Shown: positions 52,310-62,114 of the stretch, in pieces
How the letters are laid out: the number at the start of each line of letters is the position of its first letter
How positions within the stretch are numbered: the first letter of the stretch is position 1
Assembly: GCA_036703315.1 (NCBI GenBank)
Contig: DATNPH010000017.1
Span: 13,618 to 77,617, forward strand
Length of the DNA stretch: 64,000 nt
DNA from: DATNPH01 sp036703315
Lineage (GTDB): Bacteria > Cyanobacteriota > Cyanobacteriia > Cyanobacteriales > Coleofasciculaceae
Direction of reading: 5' to 3'
Translations under genes and position numbers: made by a program
The notes under the pieces: model-generated
The model's input: the letters and a program-made list of their open reading frames with translations, nothing else
Database searches by the model: none
Told to the model about the DNA's origin: nothing

Positions 52310-53548
52310 TTAATCCTCAATAGCGAAATTAATTTCCCGCTTGCTAAAAGGTAAATCCTGGTTGATGGCGTCAATTTCCTCCTGTTCCATTTCATTAATC
52401 TCACCGATGTAGTTCCGCAAAATCTGGGTCAAGCGAGCATTATAAAATCGGTGCAGACTGTGATTAGGTGTTGCTGGGAAGCCACGTCGTCTCTTATGCC
52501 GCCCACCCGCACCAGGGTCAAACATCTGAATGCCGTTTGCGATCGCCCATTCAATCGGCGTGTAATAGCAAGCATCGAAATGCAGGCAGTCAAATTCCTC
52601 AAAACACCCCCAATAGCGTCCATACAGCTGGTCGCCCTTCGTCAGACAAAACGACATTCCCACGGGATGTCGGTCATCGTCCTCCCGATAAGCAGCAACC
52701 AATACTACGCGATCGCTATAGTTGGGATACAACTGCTCAAAAAACTTGCGAGTCAGATACTTGCTGCCCCACATAAACTTGTCGCAGGTGCTGCTGTAGA
52801 AGCTGTAAATCATCCCAAACAACGATTTAGGAATCTCATCACCCCTGAGAATTTCAAGCCGCACACCTGCCTGGGTGACGGCTTTGCGTTCGCGTTTGAT
52901 ATTGCGGCGCTGATTAGCGTTGAAGACACTCAGGTAGTCATCAAAGGTGCTAAACCCTTTGTTTTGCCAAATGTAGCTGTGGTGCAGCCAACTAGTAAAT
53001 CCGTGGCGTTCCATAACGACTCGCCAGTCGGGGTCAGCGAAGAGGAAATGACAGCCAGAAATATGGTTCTTGTCACAAAAGTGGTCGATCGCAGTGATCA
53101 TCACCTCCGTCAGTTCGTCCTCATCTGAGTCTGGTGCCATCAAAAACCGATAGCCAGTGGCGGGTGTAAAGGGCGTCATGCCTAGGAGTTTTGGATAGTA
53201 GCGTACTCCCAATCTATAAGCTAAATCAGCCCACTGGTGGTCAAAGACAAACTCGCCGTAACTGTGACCTTTGATATAGAGTGGTGCCGCCGCCACCAGC
53301 TGTCGATTTCGCCATACCGTCAGGTGATTAGGTAACCAACCTGTCTGACGTGTAGCGCTACCAGACGTTTCTAAATTGTTCAACCACTCCCATTCCAAAA
53401 AAGGTGTCTTCAGTGGCTGGGCGAGGGCGTCCCATGTGGCTTGGGGAATATCTGCGATCCGGTTGACCCAGGTAACCGAATAGCCTAGCTGGGGTTGTTG
53501 AAGCATTGAGGAAATCCAGGGTAAAAACTTTTTGAAATACCGATTCAT
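52310..53548 (-). CDS. GNAT-fold acyltransferase (FemAB-like, peptidogalycan-type)
   Basis: The 412-residue protein matches the large family once called DUF482, a double-GNAT relative of FemAB aminoacyl/acyl transferases. It has TPFLEWEWLNNLETSGSA, PNHLTVWRNRQLVAAAPLYI, FVFDHQWADLAY, FNANQRRNIKRERKAV and YYTPIEWAIANGIQMFDPGAGG followed by HKRRRGF. The family occurs widely in cyanobacteria and proteobacteria, and no reaction is firmly established. There is no signal peptide, so it acts in the cytosol or at the inner membrane face. A later start at Met15 (53506) is possible. Confidence 0.8.
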   Translation of the reverse strand: MNRYFKKFLPWISSMLQQPQLGYSVTWVNRIADIPQATWDALAQPLKTPFLEWEWLNNLETSGSATRQTGWLPNHLTVWRNRQLVAAAPLYIKGHSYGEFVFDHQWADLAYRLGVRYYPKLLGMTPFTPATGYRFLMAPDSDEDELTEVMITAIDHFCDKNHISGCHFLFADPDWRVVMERHGFTSWLHHSYIWQNKGFSTFDDYLSVFNANQRRNIKRERKAVTQAGVRLEILRGDEIPKSLFGMIYSFYSSTCDKFMWGSKYLTRKFFEQLYPNYSDRVVLVAAYREDDDRHPVGMSFCLTKGDQLYGRYWGCFEEFDCLHFDACYYTPIEWAIANGIQMFDPGAGGRHKRRRGFPATPNHSLHRFYNARLTQILRNYIGEINEMEQEEIDAINQDLPFSKREINFAIED

Positions 53549-53639
53549 CAGCTATGTAGGAGCGCACATTGATTACAATCGAGCCAACTTAACTCACCCC
53601 TACTACAAAGGTAAAAACTTTATTTAGGTTAATCTATCT

Positions 53640-54353
53640 TCACGAACGTTGCAGGCGATAGTGAAGGAATACTTCATGCCCAATCGTTACAACACCTAAA
53701 AGTTCTAGACGCTGCGCTAGTTGGTATGAAAACCCTTCGCCCTCTACGGGCGTCGGTGCCGTCTTACCACCCAAAATTAACGGACAAACCGTCAGCCAAA
53801 ATTCATCAATTAAATCAGCGGCTAGTAGCGATGCGACTAGTTCGCCGCCGCCTAAAATACCTAAGTGCCGCAGCCCTAGCTTTGTTAACTGTTCGAAGGC
53901 ATTGATCCAATCAATTTCTCCCTCAGAGGTGTCAGCCACCAAAACCCGCTCAAAACTCCCGTCAGCCGACTCCTGCCAACGTTGGGCACCCGCTGTTGTT
54001 GTCAGCAACCAACGCGGCACCGACTGGCGAAAAAAGCGTAATTGCGGATCAAGCTCAGCACCACGGGAGCAAACAATCTGCACAGGCTGTGACGGTGCCC
54101 CACCTTGTTTTCGGATTTGAAGCAATTGGGGATTGGAGATGCCAAGAGTTGTTCCATACGTGCGAAGTGTACCCGCACCTAGTAAAATACCGTCAGCCAG
54201 GGCAACTTGTCTTTCCAGATGTGCCCGATCAGCAGGGGAAGAAAATCGGGCAGGCGATCGCGTCACGTCTGCAATCTTACCATCCGCACTCATAGCGAGA
54301 ACCACCGTTGTATGTGGTCGATTAATGGCGGAGTTTTCAGGCATAGCTACCAA
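53640..54353 (-). CDS. RibD C-terminal-type reductase
   Basis: The 237-residue protein is a RibD C-terminal/dihydrofolate-reductase-like fold: HTTVVLAMSADGKIAD, ADGILLGAGTLRTYGTTLGI, LGILGGGELVASLLAADLID and EFWLTVCPLILGGKTAPT. In riboflavin synthesis this fold reduces the ribosyl side chain of the pyrimidine intermediate with NADPH. The deaminase half of bifunctional RibD is absent. It could be the stand-alone reductase of the pathway or a related reductase. A slightly later start (54344) is possible. Confidence 0.82.
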   Translation of the reverse strand: MVAMPENSAINRPHTTVVLAMSADGKIADVTRSPARFSSPADRAHLERQVALADGILLGAGTLRTYGTTLGISNPQLLQIRKQGGAPSQPVQIVCSRGAELDPQLRFFRQSVPRWLLTTTAGAQRWQESADGSFERVLVADTSEGEIDWINAFEQLTKLGLRHLGILGGGELVASLLAADLIDEFWLTVCPLILGGKTAPTPVEGEGFSYQLAQRLELLGVVTIGHEVFLHYRLQRS

Positions 54354-54714
54354 TCGGAACTAAAAATGATTTTAAAGATTTCTTAGATTCCAGCGGATTT
54401 ATTGTATAGATTCTAAAGAAGCTGAGCTTCTAGAACACACAGGAATTTTGAACCGTTTTACGATAGAGACTGACCCGCTAAAAGTATGCATCTACAGACA
54501 TGACACTTTCCAGCAACTTTTTTCAGGGTAAGCGGTTCGCTTTCAGCAAGACTTAAAATGGCTCTCAAGTGCATCTGTACTGAATATCTGCTTTTAGCTG
54601 CTGCTGAACCCAACAACAAGCAGGTCAGTGTTTCTCCCACGTCTGGAGCGGGTAAGTCATCTACTGTATTAATTGTTACTGCTGGGTTTTCCACCTCAAT
54701 TCGAGAGACTTCCT
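54354..54714. other. Spacer with a doubtful small frame
   Basis: This lies between the divergent reductase and histidine kinase genes. The only open frame of note is the 78-codon one at 54458-54694 on the minus strand (listed separately). No promoter is placed. Confidence 0.4.
54458..54694 (-). CDS. Possible small protein, 78 residues
   Basis: This is an open frame with plausible composition (NTVDDLPAPDVGETLTCLLL, then SVQMHLRAILSLAES and a CHVCRC cluster). No family was recognised, there is no clear ribosome site, and the region is otherwise a spacer. It could be a real small gene or chance. Confidence 0.25.
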   Translation of the reverse strand: MENPAVTINTVDDLPAPDVGETLTCLLLGSAAAKSRYSVQMHLRAILSLAESEPLTLKKVAGKCHVCRCILLAGQSLS

Positions 54715-56772
54715 ATGGCTAAGCCAGGTCAATCCTCCTTTCGTCGCATCTTATTGTCACGCCTTTTGCTGCTGAGCGTGCCAGTGTTACTAGCAGGAGT
54801 GTATGTGACCTATCGAACAGCACGTAAAACCCTTTTGGAAACGGCTCGCCAAAATCTTATAGAAAGTGCTGTGAGAAAAGGTGAGAGGATTCAAGACTCG
54901 ATCGCCGCACTACAAGCTAGCCTGGTGACGGCGAGTGAAACTGTAGTACTACAGTCCGAGTCCAAAGAAGCTTATCAACGATTCATCGAGCAACTGGCTA
55001 AACAATTACCAGCCCAAAGCCAGTGTGTGCAGTTGATCGATCTAGATACCAAAAAGCTTGCGGTCAGTACCTGTGGAAATCAATCGATCAGCAGCATTCC
55101 AGAAGGTTTATGGCCCCAACAGCAACAACAGTTACTTCCAGACCGTTCTAAGGTTTACGTGAGGGCGATACTTCCCCAAACTGCCCCCACAGCTGTCACT
55201 GAGACAGCCAATGTTAAGCCCCCTAACCAACTCACTCTAGTGCTCAGTGTGCCGATTTACGACTCTGCTGGTCAACTTCAATATGCCCTGAGTATCCAAG
55301 CAGCACTGCTACAGCAGGAGCAGGTGAAGCGGGGGTCACTGTCTGGTTATCCCGTGGTAATTAACCAAGCCGGAACAATTCTCACCCATCCCTTACCTGA
55401 GCGGGTTGGACGCAGTATTGAGCAGGAGGCAGAGGTTGAGGCACTTAAGCAGATCTTGACAAAAGCGATCGCTGGTCAGCAGCATCACCAGCATCTGTTT
55501 TCCTTTGAAAAGCAGGGTGTGGAATTACTCGCTGGGTACACGGCAATTGATAGTCCGATTACGGCTGAGGCGAATCAAAAATGGGTGCTCCTAGCCATCA
55601 CACCCATAAATAGTGCCCTGGCTGGTCTCCAAGATATTCAGAAAGTTTTGTTGCTCTTAACCTGTGGCTTGATTGCAGCAAGCTTTTTGGCAACAGTTTA
55701 TTTGTCTCGCGACCTAGCCCGTCCTTTGGAAAAGCTTACAGACTACGCTCTAAATCAATCTCATCTACAGTCCACGCAGGAAATTCCCCACAACTTCAAC
55801 ATTCGGGAATTTAACCAACTCTCCGAAGCCCTTGAGGGAATGATTTCGCGCCTGAAAGACTGGGCGGAAGAACTCGAAACTGCCTGGAAAGAAGCACAAA
55901 CAGCTAACCAGCTGAAGAACGAGTTTCTCGCTAATACCTCTCACGAGCTGAGAACCCCCCTTAATGGCATAATCGGCTGCCTGCGATTAGTACGAGATGG
56001 CTTCTGCGACAACCGAGAAGAAGAACTGGATTTTTTACAGCGTGCTGACGATGCAGCCATTCATCTGCTGGGAATTATCAATGATGTCTTGGATATTGCC
56101 AAAATTGAAGCGGGCAAGCTCTCAGTAGAAATCGAGCCGATTGATCTGCAAAAGTTACTCAATGAAGTGATTAATTTACAAGCTGTTCCTATTCAGCAAA
56201 AAGGAATAGAATTTCATACCCCTGACTTAAGTGAAGTTATTGCTGTTCGTGCCGATCCAGCTAAACTCAAGCAGGTGCTGCTGAATGTAGTTGGTAATGC
56301 TGTCAAGTTTACTGACTCTGGCAGTATTACGATTAGTACACGGATAGAAGAGATAGGAGTCATAGAACCAGTGGCAAAAGGAGCTGAAGAATCTAACCTC
56401 GGCTCTCAAAGTTCACGAGTTGTAGTGACTGTTAAGGATACCGGAATTGGTATCGATCCGACTCAACAGCATAAACTATTCCGTCCCTTCGTAATGGTTG
56501 ATGGCTCAACTACTCGTAAATGTGGTGGAACAGGCCTTGGTCTTGCCATTTCACGAAATTTAATCGAAATGATGGGAGGAAGTATTAGCCTGTTTAGCGA
56601 TGGAGATGATAAGGGTACAACTGTAGAAATTGCCTTGCCAACTATTGAGCCTTCCCTATTGCTCTCCGGAGAATCTCCAACATCAATCAAAAGTTCAGAA
56701 ATTAAAGAGTTCAGAAGTTCAGAAATTCAGAAGGAAGAAGAAAAATCTCCTGAACTGACCAAAGATTTTTAG
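54715..56772 (+). CDS. Transmembrane sensor histidine kinase
   Basis: The protein has 685 residues from MAKPGQSSFRRILLS; an in-frame ATG at 54673 is less likely. TM1 is at about residues 12-32. A dCache-like extracytoplasmic sensor follows (about 35-295) and TM2 is at about 302-325. Then come a HAMP segment (SRDLARPLEKLTDYALN), HisKA (FLANTSHELRTPLNGIIGCL with the phospho-acceptor His) and HATPase_c (N box VVGNAVKF, VKDTGIGI, GGTGLGLAISRNL). All kinase motifs are intact. The C-terminal Ser/Glu-rich tail of about 35 residues is low-complexity. No response-regulator gene is adjacent, so its partner lies elsewhere. Confidence 0.9.
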   Translation: MAKPGQSSFRRILLSRLLLLSVPVLLAGVYVTYRTARKTLLETARQNLIESAVRKGERIQDSIAALQASLVTASETVVLQSESKEAYQRFIEQLAKQLPAQSQCVQLIDLDTKKLAVSTCGNQSISSIPEGLWPQQQQQLLPDRSKVYVRAILPQTAPTAVTETANVKPPNQLTLVLSVPIYDSAGQLQYALSIQAALLQQEQVKRGSLSGYPVVINQAGTILTHPLPERVGRSIEQEAEVEALKQILTKAIAGQQHHQHLFSFEKQGVELLAGYTAIDSPITAEANQKWVLLAITPINSALAGLQDIQKVLLLLTCGLIAASFLATVYLSRDLARPLEKLTDYALNQSHLQSTQEIPHNFNIREFNQLSEALEGMISRLKDWAEELETAWKEAQTANQLKNEFLANTSHELRTPLNGIIGCLRLVRDGFCDNREEELDFLQRADDAAIHLLGIINDVLDIAKIEAGKLSVEIEPIDLQKLLNEVINLQAVPIQQKGIEFHTPDLSEVIAVRADPAKLKQVLLNVVGNAVKFTDSGSITISTRIEEIGVIEPVAKGAEESNLGSQSSRVVVTVKDTGIGIDPTQQHKLFRPFVMVDGSTTRKCGGTGLGLAISRNLIEMMGGSISLFSDGDDKGTTVEIALPTIEPSLLLSGESPTSIKSSEIKEFRSSEIQKEEEKSPELTKDF

Positions 56773-56830
56773 TTTACTGTGAGGGATTAAGTGAGCTATG
56801 AGCGCAGCGCACTAGGCTTCAAACATAGTT

Positions 56831-56865
56831 GGCGATAAGCCTAACAGCATGCTAGGCTTATCGCC
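56831..56865. terminator. Long hairpin between convergent genes
   Basis: GGCGATAAGCCTA and TAGGCTTATCGCC form a 13-bp perfect stem with a 9-base loop. The hairpin covers the end of the small minus-strand gene at 56841. It may end transcription from both sides, though no long T-run is present. Confidence 0.6.
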
Positions 56866-57089
56866 ATCTTCAGCACAATCCTGATAAGCCGCAAGCCCTG
56901 AGCCAAGCAATGGATGAAGCAATACACGGATTCTAAAGACTGGGTGGCATTTACGCGGATTGGTGAAACAACTTGACGTTTCCCATCGTTTAGTAACACC
57001 CGCATATTACACCGATTGAGTGAATATTGTGGTTCAATCTGAAGGCTTTCTAAGCCATAGATGCGCCCAATATATTCCAAAGGCTGCAT
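56841..57089 (-). CDS. Small protein of unknown function
   Basis: From MQPLEYIGRIYGLESL the frame encodes 82 residues of ordinary composition (NMRVLLNDGKRQVVSPIRVN, then QSLESVYCFIHCLAQGLRLI). A longer frame to 57221 would overlap the start of the divergent lipoprotein, so the inner ATG is preferred. No family is recognised. Its stop lies within a hairpin. Confidence 0.45.
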   Translation of the reverse strand: MQPLEYIGRIYGLESLQIEPQYSLNRCNMRVLLNDGKRQVVSPIRVNATQSLESVYCFIHCLAQGLRLIRIVLKMAISLACC

Positions 57090-57156
57090 AAGTAGCAGGA
57101 ACTCAAGAGATATATGCAGGGAGTACTCACATTTTTTGAAACACTCAGTAGTGGAC

Positions 57157-57768
57157 ATGAAATCGCTTTTCATCTCAGTAGCTTTTGCTTTAGTTATTCC
57201 TCTAGCTGCCTGTACTAGCAAAAACCAAGTTGCTTCAACGGGTGGTCAATCTTCCCCTTCGTCTGAAACGACTCAAGTTTCCGCAACCAAGAATTGGTAC
57301 ACTTATACTGCCAAAGATAGCAGCTATAAGGCAAAGTTTCCTGGTCAGCCACAGGAAGACGAGAAGTCAATTTTGAACAAGAACTTAGGGCAATTTAAGT
57401 ACTGGCAGGTTATGTATGAAGATAAAGCGAATAATCGAGCTTACATGACAGCAAGCATAAAATATCCTGGAAAATCTAGCCAATATAACTTGGGACAGGA
57501 AAATATTGAGAAAGAGTTAGATGTTATTCGTGATGGACAAGTTCAAGGTGGCAAATCTAGTGTTGCTAGCGAAAAAAAGATTAGTTTTAATGGTTTTCCA
57601 GGTCGAGAAATAACTTTTAAAGGTAAACAAGGTGAGGTGATAAAATCACGAAGTTTACTAAACCCTAAAAATGTGACTTTATATCAAATGGTTGTTGTAG
57701 CAGGAAATGGCAATTTAGCTTTTCCTGAAGCTCAGGCTTTTCTGGATTCTTTAGCTGTTTCTAAATAA
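57157..57768 (+). CDS. Exported lipoprotein of unknown function
   Basis: The protein has 203 residues from MKSLFISVAFALVIPLAACT, a short signal peptide with lipobox LAAC (Cys18); the frame upstream to 57061 is not used. A Ser/Gln/Thr linker precedes a compact domain (YTYTAKDSSYKAKFPGQPQ, NRAYMTASIKYP, GFPGREITFKGKQG, NLAFPEAQAFLDSL). The opening resembles cyanobacterial proteins with a YKAxFPGxP motif. Its role at the envelope is unknown. Confidence 0.75.
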   Translation: MKSLFISVAFALVIPLAACTSKNQVASTGGQSSPSSETTQVSATKNWYTYTAKDSSYKAKFPGQPQEDEKSILNKNLGQFKYWQVMYEDKANNRAYMTASIKYPGKSSQYNLGQENIEKELDVIRDGQVQGGKSSVASEKKISFNGFPGREITFKGKQGEVIKSRSLLNPKNVTLYQMVVVAGNGNLAFPEAQAFLDSLAVSK

Positions 57769-57825
57769 GAGGTAACACTTGCCTGATGTAGAAGTCTTTG
57801 AAGGTTCGCTGCTGTAGTACTATCT

Positions 57826-59235
57826 TCAAGCTACAGGGAAGGCAGGTGTTTGACAATTGAGTGGCACGGTGACTCTAAATGTAGTGCCGACACCGAGCGT
57901 ACTATCCACTGTTATCTGACCACTATGTAAATCCACAAGCTTTTTCACAAGTGCCAGTCCTAGTCCGGTTCCAGAAATAGTGCCAATATTGCTACCTCGT
58001 TCAAAAGGCTTAAACAGCTGTACTTGGTCGGCTTCTGGAATACCGATGCCCTCATCTCGAACCTGAAAGACTCCCATGCCATCGTGACATCGCAGTTCGA
58101 AATGAACTGTACTGTTTTTATGGGAATACTTGATGGCATTTGAAAGTAAATTGGTGAAAATTTGCTTTAGCAGTTTTTCGTCCATTACGCAAGAGAAACA
58201 GCCACCCAAACTAACAAAAGTAATCGCATGGTCTTGACCTATGTTCTTTTGCAGCTCCTCTACTAACTGACGGCAGAACACTTCTAAATCTAGTGGGGTA
58301 GGGTTAAATTCAAGTTCTCCTGCCTCAGCTTGGTTGATGTCCAGCATATCTGTAACTAGATCGGTTAGATGAGTGACAGCGCCTTTAATACGTTGGAGAT
58401 GAGTAATTTGTTTCTCTTCCGACAATTTGTGGTTGTAATGTTCGAGTAATTCCGCTGAGGAGAGAATAGTAGTCAGGGGAGTGCGGTACTCATGAGAGAC
58501 AACCGTGATAATACGGGATTTAATCTCGTTTAGTTCTTGTTCTCTTTGCAGAGCTTCACAAACTTCTACATTCAGTTTTTGCATCGCCCATTCTGTCTGC
58601 CTACGTGCTGCCATCTCTCGCCGAATAGAGTCATAGACAAAGTAGAGTACTATGAAGCTCAGGACAACTCCTGTTGTCAAGATGACCGTATCCTTTTGGG
58701 CATTGACTTGTGCATCTTGTATCGCCTGTTTTAGCCGCGATCGCTCCTGCTTTTCAACCTCCTGAATTAGCATGCGAATCCTGTCCATCACCTGCTTGCC
58801 TCGGTTTGTCAAGACAACCTGTTGCGCCGCTTCAAATCCTTTTTCCTTGCGTAGGTTGATTGTCTGATCAAGTTCCCTCAGCTTCTCGGCAACTAGAGAG
58901 TCAAGAACATCAAGTCGTCGCTTTTGGTGAGGATTATCCGCTGTTAGCTTCCTAAGAGCTTGAATTTCTGGCTTAAGGTTAGTTACAGCAGTCAAATAAG
59001 GTTCTAAATACTGCTTTTGTCCTGTGAGCAGGTAGCCCCGCTGCCCAGTCTCAGCATCTTTTATCTTAGAGAAGGAGGCTTCGAGCTTTTCGAGTACTTC
59101 AGTGGTATGAATTAACTCATCTGAGGTAATTTTGTGTTGCCGCAGGTTCCAGTAAGCCAGCGTATTAATACCAACAAGGATTACTGAGGCGAATCCCAGT
59201 CCAATAAACGTCTTTTTCTCAACAGACCATTTCAT
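57826..59235 (-). CDS. CHASE3-domain sensor histidine kinase
   Basis: The protein has 469 residues from MKWSVEKKTFIGLGFASVIL; the upstream Met at 59265 is less likely. TM1 is at about residues 9-28. The extracytoplasmic part is a CHASE3 four-helix sensor (DAETGQRGYLLTGQKQYLEP is its hallmark), followed by TM2 at about 185-205. A short coiled coil leads to HisKA (ITVVSHEYRTPLTTILSSAE) and HATPase_c (NLLSNAIKYS, VRDEGIGIPE, GTGLGLALVKKLVDLH). All motifs are intact. Its C-terminal tail resembles the relic at 8009-8128. No adjacent response regulator is present. Confidence 0.92.
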   Translation of the reverse strand: MKWSVEKKTFIGLGFASVILVGINTLAYWNLRQHKITSDELIHTTEVLEKLEASFSKIKDAETGQRGYLLTGQKQYLEPYLTAVTNLKPEIQALRKLTADNPHQKRRLDVLDSLVAEKLRELDQTINLRKEKGFEAAQQVVLTNRGKQVMDRIRMLIQEVEKQERSRLKQAIQDAQVNAQKDTVILTTGVVLSFIVLYFVYDSIRREMAARRQTEWAMQKLNVEVCEALQREQELNEIKSRIITVVSHEYRTPLTTILSSAELLEHYNHKLSEEKQITHLQRIKGAVTHLTDLVTDMLDINQAEAGELEFNPTPLDLEVFCRQLVEELQKNIGQDHAITFVSLGGCFSCVMDEKLLKQIFTNLLSNAIKYSHKNSTVHFELRCHDGMGVFQVRDEGIGIPEADQVQLFKPFERGSNIGTISGTGLGLALVKKLVDLHSGQITVDSTLGVGTTFRVTVPLNCQTPAFPVA

Positions 59236-59265
59236 ACGAGCACCGATTGGGGAACTTATCAACAC

Positions 59266-59682
59266 CAGAGCCTTGACTCAAATTTGTATGAGCTGCCCTT
59301 GCATTGTGATACTCTGCTCACAAAAATCTACTCTATTTTTGTTAACAAATGCATTAGTGGATTTACGGAGATAAGGTCAGTAGTATATTCACTAGGTTGA
59401 GTAAAGTGAGAATTTACTAAGAAGCGGCTATACTTCGGCATCAAGATACTTAAGTAATACGCTTTAGCAGCCGAGAGAGTAATATTTGTAATACATTTGG
59501 CTGTGTTGTATCCTCAAAAGTCAATTGGTTACGTAAGTTACAATCCTTATCTCCTCATCTAGAAGTAGGGAGTAAAGATTCTTATAATTTAGAGGTAGCG
59601 AAAGGTAGAATCTCCAATTGTTTTAACACACGATTTAAAAAACAAATCTACAATAAAAATAACTAGAATCAGGGGAAAGTTA
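59266..59682. other. Spacer without recognised features
   Basis: This AT-rich region lies between divergent genes and presumably contains both promoters. Nothing specific is recognised. Confidence 0.4.
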
Positions 59683-60081
59683 ATGATACGTGTAACACTT
59701 GTTGTTCTTGGAATCGGGGCAGTAGTTGCTGGCTTAGCGCCGATTGTTCATGCGCAGTCTCCTGTGCCGTCTAACCCAGAAAATAGTGCAGTGACGCGGT
59801 CTGGAAGCTCTTTGCGTGCAGTGGAGAGTAGAACAATTACAGACCATTACCGAACTCTCTTTAATGGAACATCACCAGGGGGGCAAAATAATTCTGTGAC
59901 TAATATTGGTAGACTTACCCAATCGCGGAAAAACTCTCCACTAAGCAATGTGCTAGATGACAAGGTCGATGTAGTGTTTGGAGACACGCTCAATCCTGAA
60001 ACCACCCTCAACTCTTTTCCCTCTACTGGAGATGCTGGTGACAGTGAGAGAGTAAAGCTACAACTTCAGCTAGGACGTTAG
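59683..60081 (+). CDS. Small exported protein of unknown function
   Basis: The 132-residue protein has a signal peptide (hydrophobic residues about 4-20, cleavage likely after VHAQS). The mature part is Ser/Asn/Thr-rich (TDHYRTLFNGTSPGGQNN, then LDDKVDVVFGDTLNPE). No domain is recognised. GGGGAAA lies just before the ATG as a ribosome site. Confidence 0.6.
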   Translation: MIRVTLVVLGIGAVVAGLAPIVHAQSPVPSNPENSAVTRSGSSLRAVESRTITDHYRTLFNGTSPGGQNNSVTNIGRLTQSRKNSPLSNVLDDKVDVVFGDTLNPETTLNSFPSTGDAGDSERVKLQLQLGR

Positions 60082-60157
60082 TGCATCTAGGCAGAAATTT
60101 GTGACCACCTTTTAGAGACAAGGGAGAACGTTTTGAGCGGAGGCAGGAATAAGCTAT

Positions 60158-60979
60158 CTAAACAATAGGCTTGCGCGTTTTCAAGTCAAATCGGTACCCA
60201 TGAGGAAGAATATGTAGATTGATTCCGCAAAGCGCTAAATCCTCATCCTTCAAGACTTGACCCAAGTTGGTATGTGTAATTTCTGATAGATCGACAGCAG
60301 TAACAGCGCCTTCTCCAATCACTTCCAACTCGTTACCGCTCACGACCACTGCTGTATTCTCGTCAATGCCCAATCCCAAGACAACTGGCTGCTGTGTGAC
60401 AGCTGAGAGTAAGCGTCCTATACGTCCACGCTGTAGGAAATGCTGATCGATCGCTACTCCAGGCAGGAAGCCCATACCGGGTTCCATTTCCACAATCTCA
60501 ATCCGAGGATTAGTCTCACAGTCTCCTTCAACAATCATCACGTCTGGCATCATGGCAGCTCCTGCGCTCGTGCCTCCAATCACCATTCCCTCAGACAACC
60601 GTTTGTGAAGCAGCTTATGGATCTCGGTATCCCTGAGTACACTTGTGATACGAGCCTGGTTTCCACCAGTAAAAAATACACCAGTGGCTTTCTCAATCGC
60701 TCGCAACGCACTCTCATCTCTTGCTGCTTCCCGATCTTCCGTGTCAACGACGCGAACATCCTCGACTCCCAACCGTTCAAACGCGTGGATATAATCATCT
60801 CCCACTTCCTTGGGCAGTGATGTTGCAACTGTCATAATGACAATTCGCGCTTGGTTGCCTCCAGCGCGTCGAACAAACTCCCCAAGGATGGTGCATTCTC
60901 CGCTTCTGTCCTCCGCTCCGCCGATAATCACCAATTGCCCATGGTTATCATTCAATGACATTTTGTCTCCATTTTTCAT
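60158..60979 (-). CDS. cphB: Cyanophycinase
   Basis: The 273-residue protein is a peptidase S51-type cyanophycinase. It has QLVIIGGAEDRSGECTILGE, FFTGGNQARITSVL, the nucleophile elbow VIGGTSAGAAMMPD (catalytic Ser), and FLPGVAIDQHFLQRGRIGRL with the conserved Asp/His region. It hydrolyses the storage polymer cyanophycin to beta-Asp-Arg dipeptides in the cytosol, releasing stored nitrogen. A later start at Met7 (60961) is possible. Cyanophycin synthetase (cphA), often next to cphB, is not in the window. Confidence 0.95.
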   Translation of the reverse strand: MKNGDKMSLNDNHGQLVIIGGAEDRSGECTILGEFVRRAGGNQARIVIMTVATSLPKEVGDDYIHAFERLGVEDVRVVDTEDREAARDESALRAIEKATGVFFTGGNQARITSVLRDTEIHKLLHKRLSEGMVIGGTSAGAAMMPDVMIVEGDCETNPRIEIVEMEPGMGFLPGVAIDQHFLQRGRIGRLLSAVTQQPVVLGLGIDENTAVVVSGNELEVIGEGAVTAVDLSEITHTNLGQVLKDEDLALCGINLHILPHGYRFDLKTRKPIV

Positions 60980-61877
60980 TCAATTGATGTCAATAAACCT
61001 GACAAAATAGGAAAATTTCAAGAAACAAACCATCCCACTTCATTAAGTCGGTTGAACTTCAGAAAGAGGTTGGCTAATATCTGAATTCAGTAGAGCTTAT
61101 ATGAGATGGTTTTTAACTGAAGGTACTTAACACAATAACTTCTATAGTTTCATGCCACTTCTAGCGCAAGAAGTGGTTTAATGTTAACCGAGTCTGTAGT
61201 TACGAACACAAATTACATACCTCATTAAAAAAAGGATGTTCACTTAAGTGCCTAGGAGAAAACTAGCCATTTTCTTTCTCTGTGATCGATTAGGAGAAGG
61301 CTAGCGCACTATCTTAGTGCCATTCGGCTATGAGTAAAACCCCTGCCAATTCGTCAGCAGGGGCCGCAACACATTTATAAAATATAAAAAATCTAAATTA
61401 TTACGAACATAGTTTGAGCAGTCAATAGGGTGTGCCTAGGCTTCACCCACAGCCAGCTGCCACTAACAAGACTTAGCGGTAAAAATCAGGTTCACAAACC
61501 GGAAGCTGAACTGAACAATCGGTACGAGATAAGCCAGGAAAACAAGCGAGGGCGAAATCGATCATATGTAGCAGAGCAGCAACAGTTAAAACTTGTAAAT
61601 TCATTTTTTTGTCCTTAAGAAGTTGTTTTGAGTTTTGGTGGTACTACTCATTCGAAGCCCCTGAGACTTGCCAGTTAGCAAAGAGCGCTTGAGTAAAAGT
61701 CGTTCCTTAGGCTGTTTCCAGTATTGAGGGATGATGTGTGCAGACATGTGTGCGTAAGGTATAACTTTGCGTATAAGTTTGGTGGGAAGCAGTAAGCATC
61801 CTGTCTAGACCTCTAGCATCCTTAATTACTATGAGGATTAACTAGATCAGTAAAGGCTTAATAGCCTTTCTTGAGCT
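60980..61877. other. Long spacer between cphB and the glycerol kinase relic
   Basis: About 900 bases without a recognised gene. A GC-rich hairpin lies at 61340-61363 (listed separately). A 62-codon open frame at 61430-61618 has no family or ribosome site and is treated as chance. Upstream glycerol kinase coding sequence may once have extended into this region. Confidence 0.45.
61340..61363. terminator. GC-rich hairpin
   Basis: CCCCTGC and GCAGGGG pair around a 10-base loop in the long spacer. No flanking gene ends here, so it may belong to a small RNA or be a relic. Confidence 0.35.
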
Positions 61878-62114
61878 GATCTTGACAATGTTCTACCTTT
61901 AGCTAAGTACTCAACTCAGCTGACAGAGCAAGGTTACGCAACTGAAATTGGCGATCACACTGGCTTAGTACTTTATGCCTACTTCTGTGCCACTAAACTT
62001 TCCTGGTTGCTAGAACATATTCAACGGTGGCAAGACCTCTCTATTGATCTGGATAACGTCCTGGCAGCCACAATTGATAGCTGGATTCTCGGGGACTTAA
62101 CAGGAGGACAGATT
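61878..62114 (+). pseudogene. glpK: Glycerol kinase relic, fragment 1
   Basis: Reads LPLAKYSTQLTEQGYATEIG, then DHTGLVLYAYFCATKLSWLL and ATIDSWILGDLTGG. This is the FGGY-kinase segment known in GlpK as KTGLVxDAYFSATKLxWLL followed by TxDSWLIWxLTGG. There is no start codon in frame after the preceding stop, so the N-terminal part is missing. The homology stops at 62114, where a repeat-rich insert begins. Confidence 0.85.

Noticed and set aside
52451..53128. 225-codon plus-strand frame opposite the acyltransferase
   Set aside because: It is antisense to a gene with clear family motifs; its own translation shows none.
61430..61618. 62-codon frame in the spacer before the glpK relic
   Set aside because: Composition looks random, with no start signal or family.
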